A DNA stretch of 51,340 nucleotides, taken from Acanthaster planci. Taxonomy: Eukaryota; Echinodermata; Asteroidea; Valvatida; Acanthasteridae. The translations under genes were made by a program, and so were the position numbers. The first letter of the stretch is position 1; the number at the start of each line of letters is the position of its first letter. Where the stretch lies: contig NW_019091505.1 of NCBI RefSeq assembly GCF_001949145.1, positions 141,653-192,992 of the forward strand, in the 5' to 3' direction. Under the pieces are notes generated by a model. It was not told the DNA's origin. It saw only the letters and a program-made list of their open reading frames with translations, and ran no database searches. Of this stretch, positions 1 through 11,404 are shown in pieces.

Positions 1-299
1 GAAGGGGGTACACTCAGCCACCATGCACTGGTAGGGGTCCATCTTTGCCACCAAGCACTGCTGGGGTCACCAAGTAGGTAAAAGCAATAAAGCATATGTA
101 GACATTGCCATGTAATCAGCTGCAATTGAGTCTGGGCAAGTGTGTACTGTTCTGAAAAATGGCTGGCGCCACGAGTAGTCATCAGAAACTAGACCATGGA
201 CATATTAAAGATAAAGGCACAAACTGTCCATTCAATTCAGGTCATCCGATTCAATGTCTGTTTAATTGTTTGGCATTTATTCAGCCTTAGGTTTTCAAC

Positions 300-1272
300 A
301 TTATTAACATGTCCCTTGCACAGAAATGCGTGAAGAGTGGATGCGGGCAACCATCCATCTCCATCAAAGGCAGTCTTGCGCGAGGACCTCACCCTATTCA
401 AATACTATGTTCAGCTCCCTGAGGTCTTCTTGGATGATGTCAATCCACCTGGTACATGGAGCCATTGGAGGTATCTGAACCAGCCAACTCGGTGCTGAGC
501 AGAAAGGAAAGATACCAGTTGCTGCTGGCTTTGCTGCCTGAGATCTTCATTTGTGGTACCACAACCATTTGCAGAGCTCTGGAGTCAAATCCACTGAGTC
601 AGGTAGTGATGGTCTGGAGTCATGGGCATTTTTGCGAGGAAAGACTAATCAACGGTGTCGAACATGGCCTTAAAATCAATGAAGGTGATATACAGATAAC
701 TCCTCAATGATCAGATGTAGAGCTGAGATGTGGTAAAACATGAAGCCAGCCTGCTGAGGGTGTCACTTACTTCTGATCGCTAGAATGGCACAGGAAAGAC
801 GAATCTGTGTAAATAGTTTTCCACGGATAGAGAGCAGTGTGCTATCCCTGTGATTATTATAAATCGGCTGAACACCTTTGGGCTTCTAGAAAAGAAGAAT
901 GACTCCTCACGGCCGGTCGTCAGGAAGTTGCTTGTGGACGCCAGATGCGGTTGATGATCAGAGTGAGCCACTCAATCAAGCAGTCGTCATTGGTTTTTAA
1001 CAGTTCCACAGTGAGGTTGAAGATACCTGGAGGTTTGTTTCTCAAATAGGCCACTGCAGCTTTGACTTCCACAAGCATGACCTGAGTCATTGGGCAACCT
1101 AGGTTCATATTGCTTGAAGTTTCTGCAGAATAATAAAGCTCGGGGTCAGGCAGAACCGATGGGTGGTGAAGGCTGAAGTGTTCCTTCCAGCAATTAGTGC
1201 AATCTGACTCAGAGGAGAGTATGTTGCCATTACTGCCCTTCATGAGGGTGCTGCTCTTAAGTGGTCCCACCT
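300..1272 (-). mobile_element. Degenerate LINE retrotransposon fragment (reverse transcriptase)
   Basis: Read on the minus strand, 1270-920 encodes a stretch typical of the start of non-LTR retrotransposon reverse transcriptases: a GPLKSS start, CxxCWKEHFS, and EVKAAVAYLRNKPPG followed by VELLK and WLTLIINRIW. The reading frame then shifts. Further along, 690-670 reads IDFKAMFDTVD (RT core) and about 460-370 reads RWIDIIQEDLRE, which matches the conserved C-terminal segment of RTE-like LINEs. Several frameshifts and stop codons interrupt it, so it is dead. No endonuclease domain is visible 5' of 1272, which fits 5' truncation. The RTE-like assignment comes from remembered motif similarity; the clade is uncertain. 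The boundaries are approximate. Confidence 0.72.
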
Positions 1273-1299
1273 TGGCGCGCCGCAGAAATCTACATAGGG

Positions 1300-4200
1300 G
1301 TTTTTGACAACGTAAGTTTTTGGAAAACAGAACAACGAATTGTCAGTTTGGGGAAAAAGTCCAGTTTAAAAAAATGAAATGCTAATATTAGTTCTGTACT
1401 ATTTCATATTTTTTCAGTATTACTGTTTGCTACTGTGTTTTGTTTTTTACATGTGTTTGTGTGTTTTATGTATTTTGTTACTAATTTTACTTCCCCGTTC
1501 ACTCTTTTTATTCCGCGGTTATCTTTTATTTTTTAAGTTCATTCATTTTAATGTAGCTTTTACAGTTGATTTTGTTTATAAGTGGTATGACAGGGCCTTA
1601 TTGAAGACCACCGCTTGGGTGAATAAGCTACCCTGGATAAATAGGAGAAATATTAATAATAATAATGATAATTACGCTTACCATAATATACAAAGTTTTC
1701 CATTAGATCAGCAAGGGGTTCATCGAATTAGGCTGCTGGCATTACACGCTCACACCTCGAGGGTCAAAGGTTAACCTGTCCAACCAAAACAATCACTGAT
1801 AATTAATTAAGACAAGCTTATAAATTTTCATTACATTTTCATGGCCAAACATATCCATGAACAATTCAAAGTTACAAATTAGCCGAAGTCTACGTTGGTT
1901 GGAATAAAATAATTGTAATCACACCTTTTGTAGCCTAAATCTAAGTCAACCCTCAAAAAACAAATAAAAACAGGAGAGGTCATTTTAAAAGGTCACCATA
2001 AGAGCTGTCAGTTCAAAGTTGTAGATTTTAGAGAAATTTAGTATTTTCCTGACTTTTTTGTACATTTATCACTTCTGTACTATTGACTTCTTGCAACTGA
2101 AGTGAAACCAGCCCAGAATTTATGGTCCTAACCAATTTGTTCTGGTCCAAAATCCATGTGAAACTAAAGCTTTTACAAATCTGTTAAGTGAATTCCAGTG
2201 GAGCAGGAGGTCAATATGCAGGATAGACCTTTAATACTGAAGGTGGTGAAGTTCCATCTTGGGTATTCAAGATGTCATGATGATCCAAGTGATGTTTAAC
2301 AAAAAGTGGTGAGATGGAAAGTTTATGACTCCCATGCAAAAAAATCAGGCAAAATTGTTGTATGTAATGGTAACTTCTGTGTGTACTGGATGTGCATGGC
2401 TTTTGACAGTTCAAATTAATTTGGCAAAATTTGAATTGCTGACCAAACTCTGGACCTAGTCGGGGTACCCCAAGTTATAATCCAAGATTATTCAGAGTAT
2501 GACCCTTGGCCAGCTGGCAATTTTTTTTCACAAATACACGTAAACTAAAAATGAGGCGAGCAAAACTAAAAAAAATTTTAGGTAAATGTACATCAAGTTT
2601 GAACAAACGTTAATAGGCCATTCATGACCCCAGCTTGGACCTCATGCACAACGTCTGTGGACCATGACAGAAAAGTCCAAGTAGGCCTTGCTTATTTTCA
2701 AAGAAATCTTGACTTCGGCTTTTACACTCCTGTCGTAATTTGTTTCTTGAACATTGGTTAGTGTTTCTTCTTCAGATTTACCATTTTTGGTCATGTTGGC
2801 ACAGTTTTCAAGTCAAATTAGCATGGGGGGTGCACGCAACTCCCCCCCTTTTCAACAAAATACCTAAATGACTTTTAAAAAATTTAAAAAGAGGAAGGGA
2901 GAAGAAAAGTGGGGTCATACTGCCTGAGATTGCATCACAGAGGCCCTAGAATATAAATGGATTCAGACCCTACGCCGTACAGGCATTTTTTACTGCTTTA
3001 GTTTACATCCCCCATTTGAAAATCCGGGATCACACCCCCCTTTGGGAAAATCCTGGATTTGCCCCTGATTAGGAAGAGAAGTGATAGCCAGATATGGAAC
3101 TAGTTCCATGTACATGTATTATGTGCTGTTGTTCAGCACAATCTGTGAAAGTGCTCGAGTTTACAATTCACACAACTTGTGCAGTGTTTCTTCGCTTATG
3201 CATATTCTATCTGCACAGACAGCACTGAGTGCAATTTGAAAGTGCACAATTTTGTGCCTTGAACTGTGCAGTTTTTGTAAGGAGTCATGAGGGTTAGTAT
3301 AGGACGAGGCTGGGGCACCAGTCAAGCTGGCAAACTGTTACCTTGAGTAAAGGCTACAATTCCAGTAAAGCAGTTTCTTGGATTGTATACAAATCCTTAT
3401 TTTCCCTTATTATTTGTTTTGCAGACTTTTTAAGAGGAAAGTGAAGCCCGATTTAAATGCCAACTGGGGAATTTAATAGCTCTCCCGAGGCCATATTATC
3501 AAAATGTTCAAAACCTACAGGTGAAATTTTGTGCGATGTGTCATGGTTGGTGTGTACCCGTTCCCGTAGGTAGTAGATATCAGCAATGCTTAATGCATTC
3601 AGCACAAATCACGAGTGGAATGACGCCGACAAAGGACTTGATGCTTAAATTAAATTAATGCAAAACATTAACCTGATGTCAGTCTCTTAAGTAGGCCTAC
3701 AACTGTTGCCTGTGATTTACCCTCCACATAATTTTTATCGCTGTGCATAATTTTAGTGACAATTATGTCAATATGGTGGTTGTGCAAAATCTGAAAGTTT
3801 CACATGCAATTTTTAAAATTACGCCCTTTCAAAGATAGCGCTTGACAACACAGCACTTGTCACACTCACTGCACTGCAGCCTAGTACAGCTGTTTGCCTA
3901 GTGTCAGATCATGCAAATAATTAAAAACATCAAATGCCAGTAAAGTAGGTCAGTAGTCCACCTTGTGTATTAGAGATACTACTGAATTATTTTCAAAATT
4001 TAAGCTTTTAATTTAAACTCACAGGATCGAGGAAAGTGACGCTGACACTTTTTCTGGTTCAGGATCGGTTTAACCAGTTCTTGACAAAACATCTTCACAC
4101 ATTAATTAAAGTGTAACCACGTAAGAAATCCTTTTTTTCACCCAGAACATTTATAACAAGCTGATTTTCTAATGAAGAATTTCTTAATTTAGAGAAAACT

Positions 4201-4800
4201 AGTTCATGTATCAGAATTCCAGTGAATTAAGTACATGTACATCAACTGATCGAGCTCGTGTAAATTTTGACTCTACTTTTTCAGCCAATCAACATTACAT
4301 CACATACAAATTTTTTACAAGTGTAGTTGAGTTTGTCACATATTTGATTGTACTTGCACGCTTGACCTGAAACTGGGAAAAGATGTTTTCATTTTTGGCC
4401 AATTTAAAAAAACACAGATTCTAAAAACTAACGTATGTGACCGTGCAGTTGCCAGGTCCCTTAATTTCCACGTATAATGTAAATCAATCTAACTTGACAA
4501 TAATTGGTCAAATTATGGACCCAGCGACTAGTATATGGTCAGGGACGTTAAGAGTCATTTCGATTAAACAGACATTATATGCAGGAATTTAAAAGAAAAT
4601 TGAGTATGTGTTGTGTGGAATCATAAGTAGTGAGTATACCTGTCAACTGTGACCTGTAAATTTCTGTTGATTTCTTGGCTCCCTTGAAGTGCAAATCGGA
4701 AGTCTAGCTGAAATTTCTTTTCTGAGAACAAAATATAGGGATGAATATGTACAACAAAAAGCTTATTTCGATTTTACCTTTCAAGCAGAATTTGTCTCAG
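1300..4800. other. Noncoding stretch with repeat debris
   Basis: No convincing exon on either strand. A T-rich run at 1380-1560 gives a spurious open frame. At about 1629-1675 CCCTGGATAAATAGGAG runs into an AAT/ATA-rich tail, which resembles the 3' end of a retroelement. Around 2820-3070 C-rich and G-rich tracts (CCCCCCC, CACCCCCC, 'AAAATCCTGGATTTGCCCC') look like eroded repeat DNA. The rest is AT-rich sequence without recognisable features. Confidence 0.5.
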
Positions 4801-4809
4801 AATGTAGTA

Positions 4810-5662
4810 GGCATAGGCCTACTTCGAGAACTCGAAGTCACTAACTCCATGATACTCCGTGTCACTTCGAGAAAACAGAACATGGGGGTTTAGGAATCAA
4901 ATTTCTGTGGTAAAATGGTTTGCAGCCCTAAAAATGCTATTAAACCAAACTTTCCCCTGTCAGCAAATCTGCTTGATCTATACCTGCTAAGAAAGGGATA
5001 GCAATAGTTTCAGAGCATGAGATGGAGTATTTTGGAAAAAATGAGATTTTTGCTCACCAATTTTTCACTTCCACCCGTTGACTGTCACTTCGTTCATGCA
5101 CCAATGACCGTGCTTGCTCCGCAGCTTGGCTTGACCATTTTCGGTGGCGAGGGATGACACTTTGTGTTGTTTTTATCATGGGACCCTCCAGGCTGCAGTT
5201 GTGAACTGGAAACACACATCGGGTGAGACGCGCGACAATTGCTGTGCCGTGTGTGATGTTATCCCCCACAATCGAAAATGGTCAAGCCAAGATGCGGAAC
5301 AAGTGCAGTCATTGGTGGGCTAAATGCATGCGGGTCTGATAAAAACGAACGGCATGAACGGAGTGACAGTCAACGGTTGGAAGTGAGAAATCGGTGAACA
5401 AAAATCTCATTTTTTCCCAAAAATACTCCGTCTCATGCTCTGAAACTATTGTTATCCCCTTTTAGCAGGTACAGATCAATCAGATATGCTAACAGGGGAA
5501 AATTTGGTTTAAATTTTAATAGCTTTCTTAGGGATGTAAACCGTTTTACCACAAAAATTTAATTCCAAAACCCCATAGCATTACGACACCATGTAAACCT
5601 TGTTTCCTCAAAGTCACACAGAGTATCACAGAGTTTCGAGTTCTTGAAGTAGCCTAGGCATT
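4810..5662. repeat. Long inverted repeat / foldback element (~850 bp)
   Basis: The left arm (about 4810-5150) and right arm (about 5265-5662) are reverse complements over nearly their whole length, with scattered mismatches. Examples: 'GCATGAGATGGAGTATTTT' at about 5018 faces 'AAATACTCCGTCTCATGC' at about 5421; 'GGCTTGACCATTTTCGG' at about 5127 faces 'CGAAAATGGTCAAGCC' at about 5273; CTTCGAGAACTCGAAG near 4821 faces the TTTCGAGTTCTTGAAG end near 5632. The loop between the arms is only about 100 bp. No transposase ORF is present. It behaves like a foldback transposon or large MITE. The spurious ORF at 5054-5269 lies inside it. Confidence 0.85.
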
Positions 5663-6860
5663 GCATGCCTAGGTATTCATTTTAAGCAATCTGGCATTTG
5701 GAAACAATCCTGAACTAGGAAAACAATAGTACAATATACTAGGCCTACTAGTATGACTAGGCTAGCTCTAAAAGTTGGCCACTGGGAATTACGTCATGAA
5801 CAATGATGTACATGTATTCTAGGAAAAGGCTGTGACATGTATGAAAGCCTCGACTATTGTCAACGAGATATACGTGTATATGCATCCACACGTATAAAGC
5901 CAAACCACGGTGGTTGTGTTTGTACTGCGCATGCCCAATGTGTATTAGACTCGCGTTGCAGCTGTTTATTGGTACCTAAACTGTAAAAACGCCGTCAACC
6001 TGTGTAAATTGCGGTAGTCAAGCGGTTACAGCATATGCATGGGGTGTGGGTTCGAATCCTAGGACAAAATTGTGGGTAGGGAGGTTTTTTTAAGGAAAAT
6101 AAAGCCTGAATGTTATAGGAGCCTAATTTCACTCATGAAGTTTTTATGGTTGGTTGAGCATCTAGATGTCATGCATTGTGCATGGTTGTGAACTGTGGTT
6201 TGGCTTCAAACGTGTGATTGTATATATACTATAATATAGCTCTTGTCAACACGTGCCTCGACAACGAAAAAAAATATCCATATTTAGGCTAATGAAACAG
6301 ACGTATCTCGCGTTTCTTCATCCAGTGAGTTAAGTTTGAAGTAAATCAGTACATGTACGTACAAGAATAAGATTTAAAATACCTCAATTTCTCAATTTCA
6401 ATACAAAATGAAGAGATGATATTTCAGGAAATTTTTAAATCACCCACCTGCATTGCGCCATCTTAGCTTTCTGGTTTTCAACAACTGGTGGCGCCCATCC
6501 GAATGCCCTGACTGCCATTGCATGTGTGGATTTCCGCGCAAAGTGCGGGATTGCCAACCGACAGGCCTCGCACCTAGCTGTAAAACAGCAGTTAGTCTTT
6601 CACGTGCTCACAAATTTCCGACCGCTTTTTTTGCTCTCAACAATAATACATATGCTTATTAGACTGCAACTGACAATTTATCGACGTTCATAAGCCATTA
6701 CCTCGACCCGCAAGTTAGCGCTGATCGAGCCCCTTGGCTCAGTCCCAAAAGGAGTCTGCATTTCCTACGCGTTATGATCATTGTTTTTCTTCCATTTCCA
6801 AGCCTGCTTCATGCAGTCAGAAGTAGAACTCTGTGAGAAAACCGCTGTTAAAGCGCATGA
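5663..6860. other. Intergenic stretch upstream of the M6 3' region
   Basis: No exon is supported. It holds the tRNA-like segment at 6008-6066, otherwise mixed AT-rich sequence. The open frame at 6453-6662 shows no family resemblance. Confidence 0.4.
6008..6066 (+). repeat. tRNA-like SINE head or tRNA pseudogene
   Basis: An A-box-like stretch (TAGTCAAGCGGTTA, near 6015-6028) is followed about 20 bases later by a perfect B box, GGTTCGAATCC, at about 6049-6059. That is the internal RNA polymerase III promoter arrangement of a tRNA. The T-arm pairs only partly and no clean acceptor stem closes, so a functional tRNA is unlikely. A tRNA-derived SINE 5' end fits better. Confidence 0.45.
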
Positions 6861-6958
6861 TTTGATTTGCACATTGAAGTTTCGAATGACGAGTTAAGAC
6901 ACGCGAGAAGTCTTCACAATTACAGTACATGTAATCATCTTTATCAAACGTTCATTGC

Positions 6959-6964
6959 TTTATT
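6959..6964 (-). terminator. Candidate poly(A) signal of M6-like gene 1
   Basis: AATAAA on the minus strand (TTTATT on plus), about 0.9 kb downstream of the stop codon at 7863. The AT-rich interval 6965-7862 would be the 3' UTR. Confidence 0.4.
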
Positions 6965-7715
6965 CATTCAAGATATGTACAGATATGATTTCGTAATGAA
7001 ATTAAACTTCTTTTGGCTTGGCACGTCTTTCTTTACATTTGTCTTATGACAAAATAGTCATCATGACACAAAATAGGTATAACTTTGGATTTTACTGGAA
7101 AAAAATGACAAAAAGTGATGGTATACAATGATGTTGGTGAACTTACAATTTGGTGAACTTATTCGAACTTATTGGGTTCTTATTGGAACCTAAACATTAT
7201 CAGGTTCGTTGACATGAATGAGTTTTCAGCACACGTCGTCTATTCTAGTTTGATAGTCTTCTTTTAGGCTAATCTATCTAAGTTGTTCCACTGAATTCCA
7301 AGAAACAATTGCTTGTTCATTCATACACAACACAAGCTGTACCAAAGGAAAAAATGTCATTCCAGTTCAAGAAAAGTACACATTAAAACACAACAAATTC
7401 TATGTAATTAAACTTTCGACTCGAATTTGATATGTACAGTGTGCAGAACAGCTGAAGATTATTTCAATGTATGTTTAATGTCAAATATTGTCGTAATGCT
7501 TAAAATAGCAAACACAAAAAAAGAGAAAGTATTCGCGAGTTTTCAAAAATAAAAAGCTAAACTGCTCAGTTATCTTTACGTTTATAAGACATCAGGTGCT
7601 CAGTCTGAATGAGCTACATTTTCAAAGTAGAACGACTCTGGATCTGAGTAAAAAGCATTATGTCTAACAATTGCTGAAGTTTCCATTATTCTTTTTTTTA
7701 TCTCTCTCTCCGCTT

Positions 7716-7767
7716 AAAACAAACAAGCAAACAAACAAAACAAACAAACAAACAAACAAACAAACAA
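7716..7767. repeat. (CAAA)n microsatellite
   Basis: Roughly twelve tandem CAAA units with one GCAA interruption, lying in the predicted 3' UTR of M6-like gene 1. Confidence 0.9.
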
Positions 7768-7862
7768 CCCAACAGCGCTAAATTCGAAGTAGCAAAGAGC
7801 CATCAAAATGTGAGTTGATGTTTGGGAAAACATTCATTGAAACCAGTGACACCATGTTCTAT

Positions 7863-10800
7863 TCACACGTCATATTCATTGTACCTATCATATCGATCAT
7901 ACTGACCTCCAAAGTCAATTGGTTCGGCGGATCTACTCATGTTTTTGACCCTTGATGTATTTAGCTGACCGGTGTTATAGTCATTGTAATCCAACGGATC
8001 GTACGAACGCGCACGGTGCTGTAAGTTGGACAGCGGTTCCCGAGTTGATGGGATGTATGGAGGTGGATTAGGCGGTGGTGGTTCCTCTTGTCTACGGAAG
8101 GAGGTCATCTCTAAGGAGCTGTATCTCTGGTCTGCCTCCGACTCCTCAGACTTGCCGTTGCCCGTGTAGGCTCCGTTGCCAGCGCCGTAGCGGGTCAGAG
8201 CGACATTAGTACGGGCACCTGCACGCGTGTGTCCGGTGTCATTTCGCTTGCTTCCTCGCATGATGTTACGGACTCCCGAACGCATGTTATATGATCCCGC
8301 TGTATCTGACATGTAGGCGCGCTTGTAGCGGTCAAGTAACTGAGCGAAGTTGGCAGACATACTCACGACAAACTGTACCTGTCATTTCAAGGGCCGAGAA
8401 AAAATCTATCATTAGACAAAAAGGTAAGGCCTTGTGACCAGCTCACGAAAAATACAAATCGGCCTCTGGAATTCCGTTTCGGCGTATTTGAAAGCGGGAA
8501 GAGAGATTGGAAATAGGCCTAGACATATCAATTTCATGCAAAGTCGAGAATAACTTACCGAGGCCAGAAGGATTAAAAGACAGCCGAGGAACGCTAGAGA
8601 GAATAGCAGCATCATATTCTGCCCGAAAAAAAATATAAAAAATTACAGATTAAACCACATAATTCACCGTGTGGAATTTCAGTTGCAATCAAAGCAGAAA
8701 GATGTTTTAGAATGGACTTAAATCGTTCTTTAAGTTTTTCAGAGCACCACTTACACTTTGGCAGATATTTCTCATTTTGTCGTCACAAACCAGTTCCTTC
8801 CCCAGCCCCACCGGCGTATCGGGAGAAAGCAGTGCTATAAAAATAAACATTTCGGTTACGTTATTCCCGGTATTCAGTTGAAGACACTTCCACATTCAGC
8901 CCTGTGAAGTAGACGTTACAATGCCAGTTTGAAAAAAAAAGGGACAGGGGATACCCTGAGATAATTCTCATTTCTGTGCCGTTTTCTATGTGTTTTCTTT
9001 TTGATTTCCTCCTTTTCTATTAACCCGTTTTGTTTCCCTTACTCTGTGCTCGTGTGTCCCTTTTCCCCTTTTATCTCTCGCTGGTGGTACCAGCTTTCCT
9101 TCCTCGTCAAGGTTTCGCCTTTTTTATCTGACTGTTTAGTTTTAATTCTCTTCAATTTATCATTACATGCTTTAATTAACCTTTGTATATTATTTGCGGA
9201 ATATTTCTTTTTTGTATTTTTATTTAATTAATGTAAATGCAAACCGAGAAAAGAGTTCCATGCTGGAATATAGGCTATACTGAATAAATGCAAATTGATA
9301 TTTGAATTTATTTGATTAGAATAGTTAATGTAATTCCTTTTAATAGGTTTGATCGGCAAATGATGCGTGAGAGCATACTTACCCCACTGTACAAGGTTCA
9401 AGCAGGTTTGTTGTTCCATTTCGACTCCAAGACATACCCCACGATTCATGACAAACATGAAGAAGACAGGCACAACAGCGAAACAGATGGCAGTCACCCA
9501 ACAAAAGACCAGGAAGTAGGCTATCAGGATGAACTAAAATCAAAGAAAGTAGAGTCAGCATTCAAATTCAACGGTTATGAGGGGAAAATTTAACTATCGT
9601 TATTAAATGAACTTTGAGGAATGTTCTCCAGGTGGGAGAAATAGCGCCCTCGCGTTGTAAGTGCAAGAGTTCAATGCTCGCATGCGCATTCGCTTGGAAA
9701 GAATAACCTTTTCAAACGTGTGATACTAAGTACCAGTTTGAAGATTGAAATCCAAACCCAGAGTGGCATTATAAGTCATTACCACAGCAGTCTGGCATCT
9801 GCCGCTTCGTCTTGTCTTGAATCGGCAGAGATACACAGAGCGTGTGGACCCAGTTCCCAGGCAACTGATAGCGAGTAAGACGATTGCAATGATAAACATG
9901 AACACTGAGACACAGTAGATGATAATCTGGACGTCGGTAAACCTGAAGAGAATTAAAACGAGAGAACTTGAGTCAGGAAAGGGTAAGGCAGAACTTTGTG
10001 GATTCGTTGGACTAAAACTGGTATGGTTTACTTGATTTACTTCCATCATAAGATTTGTCCCTCAACCTATTTGCCGAAGTTATTAATAATTAGTTGCGTG
10101 ACGTTGTCTGGCACACTGTAACCCATTAAACAAAACTCGAAATCAATAAGAAAACATAATGAAGTACTCATAGGGAGCACTTGAAGTTTCTCGTGTATGC
10201 AATGCGAGCGTAACTTGTCTATTATTGCATTATCAACGGAGAAGCTGGTCATTCCTTTTTTAACCATTATTTTGCTTTTAAAAAATTGTATTAAAAGTAC
10301 GAATATGCTGTGAAACCAAACTAGGCTCAACTGGGTCTTAATCAAAACGAATGTCGAGGAAAGGCCGTCCTGGTAACAGTTTATTAGCGTTTACGGGATC
10401 TATCGATTGCGAAAAAGGTCTATTATTCCAGCAAGAGTTTCTAACGAGTATTCGGGGATGAACTAACCAGACGTTAAAGGCCTCTGTGATCGGTGTCCCA
10501 GCAAACAGATACTTGGCTTCCTCCGCACCCAGGTGAAATCCAGCCAGTAAGAGGATATCCCCCACAATCATCATGGCACAGGCGATGACAGATGGACAAG
10601 GGAACTTGAGGCAACAATCCCCACAAGGTCCAGGCACTGTCAAACAATGGAACGATCATCTAGATCGTACTTATCAACTCCTACCCGCTGAATAACACAA
10701 TTTAGTATAATGGTATGCATTGGGGGGGGGGGTACAGTCCTCTTAACGGTACCTTTATGTCCTCGTTTTAATACTCCTGTACACATTCATGAGAAAAATG

Positions 10801-11332
10801 TGGCGTCATTGCAAGAAGAAACTTCGATATTAGTTTTATAAAACAAATTCGGAATTTCAGATATGTTGGTGACTTTACTGTTTAAATTTGTCGCATGAAT
10901 TACCCAAGGAAACACACGTAATGTTAATGCAAACCTGCAGTAACAAAAAAGCCTTAAGCCATAAAAGTAATATTGAAGCAAAACTCCAAATTTATTACTG
11001 CTCAATATGAACTACAAATTAACATACAAATGTTTAGCTTTATTACCAGAGTTTCTTTTATACTGAACATTATGCAAGAAAGTACACTTGCCAGTTTCAG
11101 GAGCATAATTTTGCGATGCAGTCCATGTAGGAAGGCAAAAAATGCCATTTGTGAAGAGCACGCGCAGACTTGTTCTTCCAGCAGTAACATACTGGCTGGC
11201 ATTTCTGTTGAAAAACCTCTTTCTGTTAACTTCATATTGAAAAATTGTAGTTTTCCATGTGCTGTTATACTTACATCGACTGTAGTAATCAACAGTCACC
11301 TCATTTTTCGTTACGTCAGATTCGTGATCCAT
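7863..11332 (-). CDS. M6/proteolipid protein (PLP) family membrane protein, gene 1
   Basis: Seven coding exons on the minus strand: 11332-11275, 10636-10468, 9942-9783, 9533-9383, 8834-8755, 8618-8559, 8378-7863. Every junction has GT/AG and phases agree (1,2,0,1,0,0), giving 397 aa. The ATG has G at -3 and +4. It shows four membrane segments (about 33-55, 79-106, 130-158, 207-232) and the PLP signature: a Cys/Pro-rich start (PGPCGDCC), the TM2 end with GRCQ, and SANFA after TM4 (SSNWA in vertebrate M6). The second extracellular loop has four cysteines (C163, C173, C196, C204), as expected for two disulfides. PLP/M6 proteins act at the plasma membrane of neurons and glia. Unusual: a ~165-residue cytoplasmic tail with a PPPY motif (331-334) and a C-terminal EYDV that could bind a PDZ domain. 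Its tandem partner is gene 2 at 14.7-18.5 kb. Family assignment is firm; exon 1 is slightly less so. Confidence 0.88.
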
Positions 11333-11400
11333 CTCTGACCAGGAGAAACAAAATGGCTGACGAGAGGGAGGTTAAAGTCTGCAAAAATATGATGTAGACC
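11333..11400 (-). promoter_or_regulatory. 5' UTR of M6-like gene 1 with possible 5' splice acceptor
   Basis: Immediately upstream of the ATG (minus strand) lies CAGCCATTTTG, a YY1-like motif. Further upstream TATTTTTGCAG could be a 3' splice site joining a more distal 5' UTR exon. No TATA box is evident. Confidence 0.3.
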
Positions 11401-11404
11401 TCAC

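Noticed and set aside
1379-1774. Plus-strand open frame of 131 codons with hydrophobic start
   Set aside because: Driven by a T-rich tract; low complexity, no splice context, and runs into an AAT-rich repeat tail.
6008-6066. Functional tRNA gene
   Set aside because: B box is perfect but stems pair poorly and no closed acceptor stem exists; kept only as a SINE-like segment.
7716-7767. CRISPR-like regular repeat
   Set aside because: A simple CAAA microsatellite in a eukaryotic 3' UTR, without spacers.
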